The notes: generated by a model not told the origin, from the letters alone. A stretch of DNA of 64,000 bases from Eubacteriales bacterium (GCA_030524545.1 JAUNGM010000009.1:62001-126000), one strand, 5' to 3'. Counted from the stretch's first letter, positions 36,123-44,745 are shown. Translations and numbers: made by a program.

Positions 36123-37922
36123 ATGAAGTGGTTTATCAATCAGAAACTGAAAGTGAAGTTTACACTTGTGATCGGTCTGATCGTGTTCATTCCCATTGTG
36201 ATCATCTATTCCATGCAGTTTGGAAATATGGAAAAAACCAGAGTGGATCAGCTGAAAGGAGCTGTGGAGGATTCTCTGGCGGAGACTTACAGTGAGATTC
36301 AGAAGACAGTGGATCTCTGCAACATGTCCACGCAGATGTTTCTGAATAACCAGAACCTGAATGATTTTCTCTCAGGACTGAAAAAGGGGGAGGATTTTGA
36401 AACGGAGGAAATTGTTTCCTTTTATCAGAATGACATTGCCATGCTGGAAAAACTGGTAAACAGCAATCCTTACCTGTATAGAATCCGTGTGTATGCGGAA
36501 AATGATGATTTTCTTGAGATGATGCCCATTTTGTTCCGCCATCAGCGAATGGAGGCTTTTCCATGGGCAGATTCCTATGTTTCCGGTCAGTGGCAGTTTG
36601 ACTATGATGATCATGCTCTGGAGGGTGTCTCTGCCCGCAGTATGGAGCATATCATGTCGCTGGTTACGACCTTTGCAGATTATGAGCTTGGAGAAACGGG
36701 AGTTTTGGAGGTTGCCGTGGATATGACGCAGATCTTTCCTCAGCTTTTTGCGGAAGAGGAGAATCAGTGGGGCTGCTTTGTGGCAGAGGACGGAATCGTA
36801 TATTCCGGCAGCAACAGGGAAGGCAGGTGGAACGAACTGGAGGAAGAAATCCTCTCCGAAGCTTTTTCCAAAGAAGAAGCAGGGGAAGTCTGCAGGAGGG
36901 CAAAGGTCGGGGATGAACCGGTGGTCATCGCAGCCATTCCGGTAAAGGAGCTTTCCGGTCAGCTTGTGTATCTTGTCAGCATAAAAGATGAGCTGAGAAA
37001 GATTTCTGAGCAGAGAGACCGGTTTCTGGTCATTCTGACAGTGATCTTTGTTTTAGCGGTCCTTGTGATCAACTGGGTGGTAAAAAAACTTCTGAAAGGT
37101 TTTTACGACCTGATGGAGATCATCCGTCATGTACAGGAAGGTGACCTGGATGTGCGGGTGTCTGCAACAGGAAATGATGAGATCGGGGAACTGGGCGGAC
37201 AGATCAATAAAATGCTGGACCGCATCCGCACTTTGATCGAAGAAAACGTCAATCGGGAGCGTCTGATGAAAAACTCGGAGATCCGGGCCCTGCAGAATCA
37301 GATCAATGCCCATTTTATTTATAATGTGCTGGAATCCATCAAAATGATGGCGGAAATTGATGAGGAATATGCAATCTCAGATGCGGTGACTTCTCTGGGA
37401 AGGCTTCTCCGCTACAGTATGCGGTGGGTTTCCCAGGAGGTGACGGTGCGCCAGGAAATCCAGTATGTACAGGATTATCTGGAACTGATGAACCTGCGCT
37501 ATGATTATGAGATTATTTTGTCCCTGAAGATATCAGACCTCGTATATATGCAGAAAATCCCAAAGATGTCCCTTCAGCCTATCGTGGAAAATGCAATCTG
37601 CCATGGGATTGAGGAGCTGGCGGAAGATGCAAGCATTTATATCAAGGCTGTGGAATACAAGGACTATTTTGAAATCGAGATTACTGATTCAGGCAGGGGG
37701 ATGACACAGGAACAGGTGAGGACTCTGGAAGAAAAAATAGCAGGAAAGATGGAAATCAGCGGAGGTTCCGGGAATGGCATTGGTCTGAAGAACGTACAGG
37801 ACAGAATTCATGTAGCTTTTGGCGAGCGATATGGAATCCGCGTGGCTTCCAAAGAGGGATGTTATACAAAGGTGATCGTAAAGGTTCCGATTACTCAAAG
37901 AGAGGAAAGTGTAGAAGGATGA
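36123..37922 (+). CDS. Sensor histidine kinase, YesM/LytS-type
   Basis: A 599-residue membrane kinase. Order: a first transmembrane helix (about 10-32), a large extracellular sensor domain (about 33-300), a second helix (about 302-322), a HAMP domain (VQEGDLDVRVSATGNDEIGELGGQINKML), then a HisKA_7TM/LytS-type phosphoacceptor region with H397 (NAHFIYNVLESIKMM) and a HATPase domain (PIVENAICHGIEE; GSGNGIGLKNVQDRI). It should phosphorylate the overlapping response regulator when an extracellular sugar or its binding protein is sensed. Sixteen bases separate it from the lipoprotein gene. Confidence 0.93.
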   Translation: MKWFINQKLKVKFTLVIGLIVFIPIVIIYSMQFGNMEKTRVDQLKGAVEDSLAETYSEIQKTVDLCNMSTQMFLNNQNLNDFLSGLKKGEDFETEEIVSFYQNDIAMLEKLVNSNPYLYRIRVYAENDDFLEMMPILFRHQRMEAFPWADSYVSGQWQFDYDDHALEGVSARSMEHIMSLVTTFADYELGETGVLEVAVDMTQIFPQLFAEEENQWGCFVAEDGIVYSGSNREGRWNELEEEILSEAFSKEEAGEVCRRAKVGDEPVVIAAIPVKELSGQLVYLVSIKDELRKISEQRDRFLVILTVIFVLAVLVINWVVKKLLKGFYDLMEIIRHVQEGDLDVRVSATGNDEIGELGGQINKMLDRIRTLIEENVNRERLMKNSEIRALQNQINAHFIYNVLESIKMMAEIDEEYAISDAVTSLGRLLRYSMRWVSQEVTVRQEIQYVQDYLELMNLRYDYEIILSLKISDLVYMQKIPKMSLQPIVENAICHGIEELAEDASIYIKAVEYKDYFEIEITDSGRGMTQEQVRTLEEKIAGKMEISGGSGNGIGLKNVQDRIHVAFGERYGIRVASKEGCYTKVIVKVPITQREESVEG

Positions 37923-39367
37923 AAAGTCTGTTAGTGGTTGAAGATGAAAAAATGATCCGTCAGGGGATTGTGACTATGATCAGGCGTTCTCCTGTCATGG
38001 TGGAAGAGATCCTGGAATGCCGGAACGGAGAGGAAGCATTGGAAATTCTGCATTCCAGACAGATTGATGTAATGTTTACGGATATACGTATGCCGAAGAT
38101 GGATGGAATCGCACTGATCGGCCATCTGGAGAGTCTTCCGAATCCGCCGAAGACGATCGTAGTCAGCGGTTATGATGATTTTAGCTATGCTGTAGAGGCC
38201 ATGCGGGGAGGGGTTCTGGATTATCTTCTGAAGCCCATTGAACGGGAAAAGCTGTATGAACTGCTGGAAAAGCTGGAAACAGAGCTGAAAGCAGACGAAC
38301 AAAAGCATAAGAGAGAGCTGGAGATTGGCAGAAAGGAGCTGCGTTATCTTCTTCTGAATCCTCAGGTACCCCAGGAAGAACTGGCAGAAATGGAGCAGCG
38401 TTTTTTCTCTGAGAAATACCGGGTGTGCATTTGCAGTGATCTGCCGGAAATAGAAAACAGCGGATCCGTACAACTGTGCGGGCTTGACGGACAGACGGTG
38501 TTTCTTGTAAAAGAAGGCGGTCTGGAGGAGCTGACAGAGAGGATTCTGGCAGGCCACTGCCTTGGAATCAGCCGGGCATATCAGGGAGTACGTCTGCTGT
38601 GGGAGGCATATGGTGAGGCTCTGGCAGCCAGAAAGCGTGCATTTGTCACAGGAAAGCATGCGGTTTTCTATGAAAATCCGGCAGTGAACGATGAAAAAGA
38701 GCAGGAAGAGATCCCGGATACGTTTCCGGAGCAATTTGTTCACCTGTTTGGTACGGAAAAAATACAGACGGGAATGAACCGGCTGGAAAATTACTATTTT
38801 ATGGCAAAACACGGAAGTGTGGATGAAGAACGGATTCTGGATGTCACGAGAGAAATCCTTGATAAGATCCTTACCACCTATAAAAACGTCATTGAGCTGG
38901 ATATGGATGGATATCTTGGACTGAAGCAGCCGCTGGCTTTTGAGAGTGCGGCAGGCTTCATGGAAAGATTTAAAGACTGGGCATACAGGACAAACCAGCG
39001 GCTTACGGAAGAGTTTGAGGATTACAGGAATAAAGGAAAGATCAGCCAGGCAGTTGCCTATATACATGAGAATTATGATAAGGAGCTGAATATGGCTGTT
39101 GTTTCGAATCATATTTCCATGAACTATTCCCTGTTTTCCCTGAGCTTTAAGCAGTATACGGGGATGAATTTTGTCAATTACCTGAAGATGATCCGTATCC
39201 GGGAGGCTAAGCGGCTTCTGGAGGAGACGGATGAGAAGATCATTGACATCAGCCAGAAGGTCGGTTATGAAAATGAGAAACATTTTATGAAGACCTTCAA
39301 AAGCGTCTGCGGCGTTTCACCGTCGGAATACCGCAGAAATGTCCAGATGGGACGGCCAAAAGAATAG
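37919..39367 (+). CDS. Response regulator with AraC-type output, YesN-type
   Basis: A 482-residue regulator. Residues 1-120 are a receiver domain (acidic pocket VVEDE, phosphoacceptor D55 in MFTDIRMPKMDG, Lys in LLKPIERE). A middle region of unknown fold leads to a C-terminal AraC double helix-turn-helix (about 385-478; MAVVSNHISMNYSLFSLSFKQYTG and IIDISQKVGYENEKHFMKTFKS). The ATG overlaps the kinase stop by four bases, so the pair is translationally coupled. The likely target is the upstream phosphorylase/importer operon; no binding site could be defined. Confidence 0.93.
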   Translation: MKSLLVVEDEKMIRQGIVTMIRRSPVMVEEILECRNGEEALEILHSRQIDVMFTDIRMPKMDGIALIGHLESLPNPPKTIVVSGYDDFSYAVEAMRGGVLDYLLKPIEREKLYELLEKLETELKADEQKHKRELEIGRKELRYLLLNPQVPQEELAEMEQRFFSEKYRVCICSDLPEIENSGSVQLCGLDGQTVFLVKEGGLEELTERILAGHCLGISRAYQGVRLLWEAYGEALAARKRAFVTGKHAVFYENPAVNDEKEQEEIPDTFPEQFVHLFGTEKIQTGMNRLENYYFMAKHGSVDEERILDVTREILDKILTTYKNVIELDMDGYLGLKQPLAFESAAGFMERFKDWAYRTNQRLTEEFEDYRNKGKISQAVAYIHENYDKELNMAVVSNHISMNYSLFSLSFKQYTGMNFVNYLKMIRIREAKRLLEETDEKIIDISQKVGYENEKHFMKTFKSVCGVSPSEYRRNVQMGRPKE

Positions 39368-39389
39368 TACCGTCTGGATAGCGTCAAGA

Positions 39390-39428
39390 AGAGATTTGGC
39401 ATTAAACCTTAGTGCCAAATCTCTTTTT
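39390..39428 (+). terminator. Terminator of the two-component operon, overlaps PTS operator
   Basis: A perfect 12-bp stem (39390-39401 with 39413-39424) is followed by five T (39424-39428). Its arms contain the ATTTGGC/GCCAAAT palindrome, also found at 44849, so the same DNA appears to end one transcript and bind the activator of the next. Confidence 0.75.
39394..39420. promoter_or_regulatory. Operator 1 of the PTS regulon
   Basis: ATTTGGC-N13-GCCAAAT, 27 bp, ending 15 bases before the -35 box of the EIICB promoter. The same palindrome with identical spacing occurs at 44849-44875. The likely binder is the MtlR-like activator at 42652; known MtlR sites also contain TTG-CA/TG-CAA half sites. 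Confidence 0.75.
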
Positions 39429-39435
39429 CTATTAG

Positions 39436-39465
39436 TTGAAAAATGGCACCGGCGGCGTTTATAAT
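39436..39465 (+). promoter_or_regulatory. Promoter of the first PTS EIICB gene
   Basis: TTGAAA (39436-39441), an 18-base spacer, TATAAT (39460-39465). The long spacer suits an activator-dependent promoter, and operator 1 is centred about 65 bases before the expected start. Confidence 0.78.
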
Positions 39466-39567
39466 AAGCTCATGAAACAGAGATTGATTGGCCAGTCACT
39501 CCTCTAATGAAAACGAAAAATGAAAAACGAGCAATCGTAAAAAAGAAAAAGAAGAGGTGTGAAATCA

Positions 39568-40959
39568 ATGAAAGAAAAAGTTCAGCTTTTCGGCAGATTT
39601 TTGAGCGGAATGGTAATGCCAAATATCGGTGCCTTTATCGCGTGGGGCCTGATCACAGCGTTGTTTTTGGAAACAGGCTGGATCCCCAATGAAACATTCG
39701 CAAAATTAATTTCCCCAATGTCCCAGATGCTTCTGCCGCTTTTGATCGCTTATACAGGCGGTAATGTAGTGGCAGGACAGCGCGGCGGCGTTATCGGTGC
39801 TATTGCCACCATGGGTGTTATCGTAGGATCTGATGTGCCGATGTTCATCGGAGCAATGATCGTAGGTCCTCTGTCCGCATGGGTTATCAAGAAATTTGAC
39901 AAATTTATGGAGAATAAAGTAAAAGCCGGATTTGAAATGCTGGTAAATAACTTCTCCCTTGGTATCATCGGTGCGATCCTCTGCCTCCTGGCAATGAAAG
40001 GAATCACCCCGCTGGTAGGCGTACTGAACAGTGCAATGGAAGCTGGTGTAGGCTTCTTCGTAAACCACGGCTTACTGCCGCTGACAAGTGTTTTCATTGA
40101 ACCTGCAAAGGTTCTGTTCCTGAATAATGCTATCAACCACGGAATCTTATCTCCGATGGGAATCAAACAGGTAGAAGAACTTGGAAAATCCGTATTCTTC
40201 TTACTGGAAGCAAACCCTGGCCCTGGCCTTGGTGTATTGCTGGCTTACTGTATCGCAGGAAAAGGAAGTGCAAAGAGTTCTGCTCCCGGTGCTGTGATCA
40301 TCCACTTCCTGGGCGGTATTCATGAAATTTACTTCCCATACATCCTGATGAACCCGTTGCTGATCCTTTCCGTAATCGCAGGCGGCGCAAGCGGTGTGTT
40401 TGTTTTCAACCTGATGGGTGTCGGCCTGACAGCTCCGGCTTCTCCAGGAAGTATTCTTGCGATCATGATGATGGCAGAACGTCACAGCTACCTTGGAATT
40501 ATCCTCGGTGTACTTGTAGCAACGGTTGTTTCTTTTGTAATTTCTCTTCCGATCCTGAAATTCATGAGCAAGGATGCAAGCCTTGAGGAAGCACAGCAGA
40601 AGAAAGATGCTATGAAGAGCCAGGCAAAGGGCATCAAAACGGCAGCCCCGGCAGCAGCTCCGGCAAAAATGGGCAAAGTAAGCAAGATCGCATTTGCATG
40701 TGATGCAGGTATGGGTTCCAGTGCCATGGGCGCTACCGTACTGAAAAAGAAGATCGCGGCAGCCGGAATCGAAGGTATTGAGGTCATCCATACTCCGGTT
40801 TCTTCCATCCCGCAGGATGTACAGATCGTTGTAACACATCAGGAGCTTGGAGAGCGCGCAGCACACAGCAATCCGAATGCGAAGCTGGTGCTGATTACAA
40901 ACTTCCTGGCAGCTCCTGAGTATGAGACTCTGGTAGAAGAACTGAAAGCAAATAACTAA
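39568..40959 (+). CDS. PTS mannitol-type EIICB component
   Basis: A 463-residue membrane transporter and phosphotransferase. Residues 1-340 form the IIC channel domain with mannitol-family signatures (GRFLSGMVMPNIGAFIAWG; GGIHEIYFPY). A short Ala/Pro linker leads to the IIB domain with the phosphocysteine C378 (FACDAGMGSSAMGA). It takes up and phosphorylates a hexitol, using phosphate from EIIA at 44984. No fused IIA domain is present, as in Gram-positive MtlA. ATG 39568 follows AAGAGGTG. A paralogue lies 236 bases downstream. Confidence 0.92.
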   Translation: MKEKVQLFGRFLSGMVMPNIGAFIAWGLITALFLETGWIPNETFAKLISPMSQMLLPLLIAYTGGNVVAGQRGGVIGAIATMGVIVGSDVPMFIGAMIVGPLSAWVIKKFDKFMENKVKAGFEMLVNNFSLGIIGAILCLLAMKGITPLVGVLNSAMEAGVGFFVNHGLLPLTSVFIEPAKVLFLNNAINHGILSPMGIKQVEELGKSVFFLLEANPGPGLGVLLAYCIAGKGSAKSSAPGAVIIHFLGGIHEIYFPYILMNPLLILSVIAGGASGVFVFNLMGVGLTAPASPGSILAIMMMAERHSYLGIILGVLVATVVSFVISLPILKFMSKDASLEEAQQKKDAMKSQAKGIKTAAPAAAPAKMGKVSKIAFACDAGMGSSAMGATVLKKKIAAAGIEGIEVIHTPVSSIPQDVQIVVTHQELGERAAHSNPNAKLVLITNFLAAPEYETLVEELKANN

Positions 40960-41022
40960 AAATAAAATATAAGATATCGGGTACCTAAATGGTGGACAAT
41001 TTTTTAAAAAATAATACCGGTG

Positions 41023-41051
41023 TTGCGGTAACGTTTGGGGAATGATATGAT
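41023..41051 (+). promoter_or_regulatory. Promoter of second EIICB gene
   Basis: TTGCGG (41023-41028), 17 bases, TATGAT (41046-41051) with an extended TGA before it. A TACCG/CGGTA inverted repeat (41015-41019, 41026-41030) overlaps the -35 box. The ATTTGGC palindrome of the other two PTS promoters is absent. Confidence 0.6.
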
Positions 41052-41056
41052 AAAAG

Positions 41057-41121
41057 AGGCACGCAGAGTGATTCTGATGTCCGGTCTGAAGGACGGGCAC
41101 TGAGGAATCAGCCGCGTGCCT
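41057..41121 (+). other. Structured 5' leader of second EIICB gene
   Basis: Three nested stems: AGGCACGC/GCGTGCCT (41057-41064, 41114-41121), TGATTC/GAATCA (41069-41074, 41105-41110), and GTCC/GGAC (41079-41082, 41091-41094). The fold would start at the predicted transcription start. No T run follows, so it is not a simple terminator. A leader RNA with a regulatory or stabilising role is possible. Confidence 0.45.
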
Positions 41122-41195
41122 TGTGGTGTCATAAACAGGATGGAATTGTGTGGAAGAAAGCACTGATAAAAATAAAATACAGGCGGATAATGATT

Positions 41196-42647
41196 ATGAA
41201 TAAGCGTTTACATGATATCGGAAAATTTTACAGCAGCATCTTTATGGGAAATATCGGCCTGTTTCTTTTTATCGGCCTGCTTTCCGTAATTTTTCAGGAA
41301 CAGGGATGGTTTCCAAATGAAAAGCTTTATAACATCTCTCAGCTTGTCTATGAAGTGGTCCTGCCCACCTGCATCGGATATGTGGGCGGAGAAAAAATCG
41401 CCGGACGCAGCGGAGGAATCCTTGCAGTCCTTATGGTGGCAGGCGTTCTGACTGCGGATGTTCATGTGGGGATTTTGGCAGCGATGATCGCAGGTCCTGT
41501 GGGCGGAGCGGTATGGAAGTACGCGGGAAGCCGTATGAAGGAACGTGTCGGCTCCAGCCTTCAGATGCTGGCCGGTAATCTGCTGATCGGAATACTGGGA
41601 AGCCTTCTCGCAGTCCTGGGGTATTATATTCTGGAACCGGCAGTTACCTGGTGGGCAGAGGGGATCTCGGGATGTCTGAAAGCATTGATCGAGCATCGTC
41701 TGCTTCTCCTTGCCAATGTTTTTATTGAACCGATGAAGGTGTTTTTCCTGAATAATATTGTCAACCACGGAATGCTGGTTCCCCTGGGAATGAACCAGAT
41801 TCAGGAGGGCGGAAAATCCGTGCTGTTTCTTCTGGAATCCAATCCCGGCCCCGGATTTGGAATGCTCCTGGCGCTTTTTCTGACGCAACGGGAACGGAGA
41901 GGAGAATACGGAACGGCCCTGTTTGCCCAGGGAGCAGGAGGAATTCATGAAGTTTATTTTCCCTATGTTCTTGCAAATCTGTGGCTGCTGCTGCCTCTGA
42001 TCGCGGGAGGAGCAGCCGGAACCCTTTGTTTTGAACTGCTGCATGTGGGAGTGACGGCTCCGGTGTCTCCGGGAAGCATCATTACGATCCTTATTATGGC
42101 AGGCAAAGAGAACCTGCTTACGGCAGCAGGGGGAATTGCTGTATCGGCTGCCGTGTCATTTGCCGGAAGTCTGCTTGTACTTGGGTTTCGGAGACAGCGA
42201 AGAGAAAACAGTAAACCAATGAAAGAATCAACGGAAAAACTGACAGAAGAACCGATAGAAGAATCAACGGAAAAACCAACGGAAAAACCGACAGAAGAAT
42301 TAACAGAAGAGCTGATAGAAGAACCAATAGTAGAACCGATAAAGGAGGAAACGCGGATGCCATTAAAAAATATTGGATTTGTCTGTGATGCAGGAGTAGG
42401 CTCCAGTGCAATGGGAGCTGCGCTCTTTCGCAGGAAACTTGCACAGAATGGGATTCAGGGTGTTGCGGTACAGGCATATGCTTCGGATCAGATACCGAAG
42501 AGCCTGGATCTGATCGTCTGTCAGAAGGATTTTCTCCGTCTCCTTCCGGATGGAACAAAAGAAATGGAAATTTTTGCGGTTGACAGTCTCATGGGCGGAG
42601 AAGCATTTGACAAATTGATCAATACCATAAAGGAAAGAAACAGGTGA
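41196..42647 (+). CDS. Second PTS mannitol-type EIICB, repeat linker
   Basis: A 483-residue paralogue of the upstream EIICB. The IIC domain (about 1-340) keeps the family landmarks, including GGIHEVYFPY and FIEPMKVFFLNN. A Glu/Thr-rich linker (residues 342-385) built of eleven 4-residue repeats separates it from the IIB domain, whose phosphocysteine is C397 (FVCDAGVGSSAMGA). The start is uncertain: ATG 41196 has AGGCGG nine bases upstream, while ATG 41190 is too close to that box. An internal ATG at 42357 has an excellent ribosome-binding site. Substrate may differ from the first copy. Confidence 0.88.
   Translation: MNKRLHDIGKFYSSIFMGNIGLFLFIGLLSVIFQEQGWFPNEKLYNISQLVYEVVLPTCIGYVGGEKIAGRSGGILAVLMVAGVLTADVHVGILAAMIAGPVGGAVWKYAGSRMKERVGSSLQMLAGNLLIGILGSLLAVLGYYILEPAVTWWAEGISGCLKALIEHRLLLLANVFIEPMKVFFLNNIVNHGMLVPLGMNQIQEGGKSVLFLLESNPGPGFGMLLALFLTQRERRGEYGTALFAQGAGGIHEVYFPYVLANLWLLLPLIAGGAAGTLCFELLHVGVTAPVSPGSIITILIMAGKENLLTAAGGIAVSAAVSFAGSLLVLGFRRQRRENSKPMKESTEKLTEEPIEESTEKPTEKPTEELTEELIEEPIVEPIKEETRMPLKNIGFVCDAGVGSSAMGAALFRRKLAQNGIQGVAVQAYASDQIPKSLDLIVCQKDFLRLLPDGTKEMEIFAVDSLMGGEAFDKLINTIKERNR
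42219..42350 (+). repeat. Eleven 12-bp coding repeats in EIICB linker
   Basis: Eleven consecutive imperfect 12-base units (consensus ACGGAAGAACCG) encode tetrapeptides of the type T-E-E/K-P, I-E-E-P and T-E-E-L. The stretch forms a charged, probably extended linker between the IIC and IIB domains. Such repeats can change in number by slippage, altering linker length without breaking the frame. Confidence 0.9.
42341..42359 (+). promoter_or_regulatory. Internal ribosome-binding site and ATG for a free EIIB
   Basis: AAAGGAGG (42341-42348) lies eight bases before an in-frame ATG (42357-42359) at the first residues of the IIB domain (MPLKNIGFVCDAG). The spacing is ideal, so ribosomes could make a separate EIIB of 96 residues in addition to the full EIICB. 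The box also encodes the last linker repeat, so the match could be chance. Confidence 0.5.
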
Positions 42648-42651
42648 AACA

Positions 42652-44745
42652 ATGGAATTTACACCAAGGACGAAACAGATTCTGAGTATTATGCTGAAGG
42701 AAAACCAGACAATGTCGGTACAAAATCTGGCAGAGCAGGTGGGGGTCAGCAAGCGGACCGTTCAGCGGGAGCTGGAGTATATGGGCAGCAGCCTGAAGTC
42801 ATATGATATCACCTTTATGTCAAAGACCGGGGTGGGAATCTGGCTGGAGGGAAGCCAGGAAGAAAAAGACCGGCTTTTTTCGGATATTACCAATGGCGAT
42901 TCCTATGATGTGAGCAACCGGGAAGACCGGCGGAAACGCCTGATTCTGGAAATCCTTAAGGATAAAGGCCTGAAAAAGCTGTTTTATTACAGCAGCAAGT
43001 TTAAGGTCAGCGAGGCTACGGTGAGCGGAGACCTGGAGGCGATTGAAGAGTGGCTGAACCGCTATGACCTGTCGGTTGTCCGCAAACCGGGAAGCGGAAT
43101 TGCCGTGGAGGGGAGCGAAGGAAGCTACAGGAGAGCAATTCGTGCGTTTATCAATGAGAATATAGATACCAAGATGCTCCATGATGCCTACGAAAACGAG
43201 GAGGATCATTCGGGCGTCTGCGATGGCCTGCAGCAGAGTAATATCGGCCAGATCCTGAATGATGATATTCTGAAGAGAGTCGTAAACTGTATTATCGGAA
43301 TGAACGATGCCAGGGTCATGTCACTGACGGAAAATTCTTATATCGGTCTGGTCATCCATATTACCATTGCCATTAACAGGATCTTGAAAAACGAGATAAT
43401 GGAGGCGGATGCCGGATGGAATCATGAGATGCCAAGGGATGAGGAATACATCCTGGCAGAAAGGATCGTGCAGGAGCTGGAAGAGGAATTCGAAATTGAA
43501 ATTCCCCCTGTGGAGGTTTCCTATATATGCCTGCATATTAAAGGAGCAAAACATGAGAAGATCCAGTGGAACGGACAGAAAACCCTGGAGCTGGAAAACA
43601 GGGAGCTGCAGCAGCTTGTAAATGAGATGATCGATACTTTTGATGAACAGAATGGGTTTCTCCTGAAGCAGGATGAGGAATTTATCCAGGGTCTTCTGGC
43701 TCATTTACAGCCGACGTTTATCCGGATCCTTCATGGGATGCAGATCAGCAATCCTGTTCTGGAGGACATTAAAAAGGACTATCACGATACCTTTGTGAAA
43801 TGTAAAAAAGTAGCAGAGGTACTCGGCAGCTGGATCGGAAAAGAGGTTCCTGAGGCAGAAATCGGTTTTCTGACCGTGCATTTCGGCGCTGCCATGGTGC
43901 GCCTGGAGGGGAAGAGCGAGAACATCCGTCAGGTACATATGGGAGTGGTCTGCTCCAGCGGTATCGGGATTTCCAGGCTTATGTCCACCAAGCTGGAAAA
44001 AGCGTTTAAAGACAGGGTAGTGATCACAACATACGGCAAGAAAGATATTACCCCGTACATTGCCGGAAAGGTGGATTTCTTTGTTTCCAGCATTCCGATG
44101 GATCCGATGGATACTCCTGCCGTTTTTGTGAATCCTCTGCTGAATGAAGAGGATATGGAGCAGGTGAGAAAAATGGTCTACAGCTATGAGCGGATGCCGC
44201 AGAAGCATAAAGAAGAAAATGAGTTCACCGTAGAGCTGGAAGAAATCAACCTGGTAGCAGCACAGGTGAATGCGGTCATTAAATATATGGAGTTTTTCAA
44301 AGTGGACAATTATATCACTTTTGAGGAGCTTCTGATCGCCATCGGAGAGAAGCTGTCCCCTTATAGAGACAGAGGCGAGATGATTCAGGAGGATATCCGG
44401 AAGAGAGAAAAGATTGCATCGCAGATTTTTGCGGAATTCGGCTTTGCACTCCTTCATACCAGGACGAAGGGTGTTGTACGTCCAAGCTTTACCGTATGCA
44501 TGACCAAGGATCTGCAGCCATTTCAGGATTCTTATTTTAAAGGAATCCAGGTGGTATTCATCATGCTCCTGCCTGTAGATGAAAATCTGAAGATCAACAG
44601 CGAGATTCTGGGGTATATCAGCAGTATTCTGATTGAGGATTATCAGTTTATGGATACGGTCCTTACCGGAGATAAGGAGAAGATCCGCAGTGCGCTGTCC
44701 GTACATCTGAAGAAGTTTTTTAGTAAGTATATTTCCCGTATCTGA
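42652..44745 (+). CDS. PRD-containing activator, MtlR-like
   Basis: A 697-residue transcription activator of the MtlR/LicR group. Order: two helix-turn-helix domains (about 1-65, VQNLAEQVGVSKRTVQRELE, and 85-150), two PTS regulation domains (about 185-410, with conserved histidines in LVIHITIAI and FLTVHFGAAM), an EIIB-like domain with C434 (VVCSSGIGISRL), and an EIIA-like domain with H602 (ALLHTRTKG). Phosphorylation by PTS proteins at these sites tunes activity to sugar flux. It begins four bases after the second EIICB gene. Its likely binding sites are the two identical palindromes at 39394 and 44849. Confidence 0.93.
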   Translation: MEFTPRTKQILSIMLKENQTMSVQNLAEQVGVSKRTVQRELEYMGSSLKSYDITFMSKTGVGIWLEGSQEEKDRLFSDITNGDSYDVSNREDRRKRLILEILKDKGLKKLFYYSSKFKVSEATVSGDLEAIEEWLNRYDLSVVRKPGSGIAVEGSEGSYRRAIRAFINENIDTKMLHDAYENEEDHSGVCDGLQQSNIGQILNDDILKRVVNCIIGMNDARVMSLTENSYIGLVIHITIAINRILKNEIMEADAGWNHEMPRDEEYILAERIVQELEEEFEIEIPPVEVSYICLHIKGAKHEKIQWNGQKTLELENRELQQLVNEMIDTFDEQNGFLLKQDEEFIQGLLAHLQPTFIRILHGMQISNPVLEDIKKDYHDTFVKCKKVAEVLGSWIGKEVPEAEIGFLTVHFGAAMVRLEGKSENIRQVHMGVVCSSGIGISRLMSTKLEKAFKDRVVITTYGKKDITPYIAGKVDFFVSSIPMDPMDTPAVFVNPLLNEEDMEQVRKMVYSYERMPQKHKEENEFTVELEEINLVAAQVNAVIKYMEFFKVDNYITFEELLIAIGEKLSPYRDRGEMIQEDIRKREKIASQIFAEFGFALLHTRTKGVVRPSFTVCMTKDLQPFQDSYFKGIQVVFIMLLPVDENLKINSEILGYISSILIEDYQFMDTVLTGDKEKIRSALSVHLKKFFSKYISRI

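Noticed and set aside
39443-39460. TGGCAC in the PTS promoter region, possible sigma-54 -24 box
   Set aside because: No TTGC -12 element at the required spacing, while a TTGAAA-N18-TATAAT sigma-A promoter fits and recurs at 44891. The regulator lacks a visible sigma-54 AAA+ domain.
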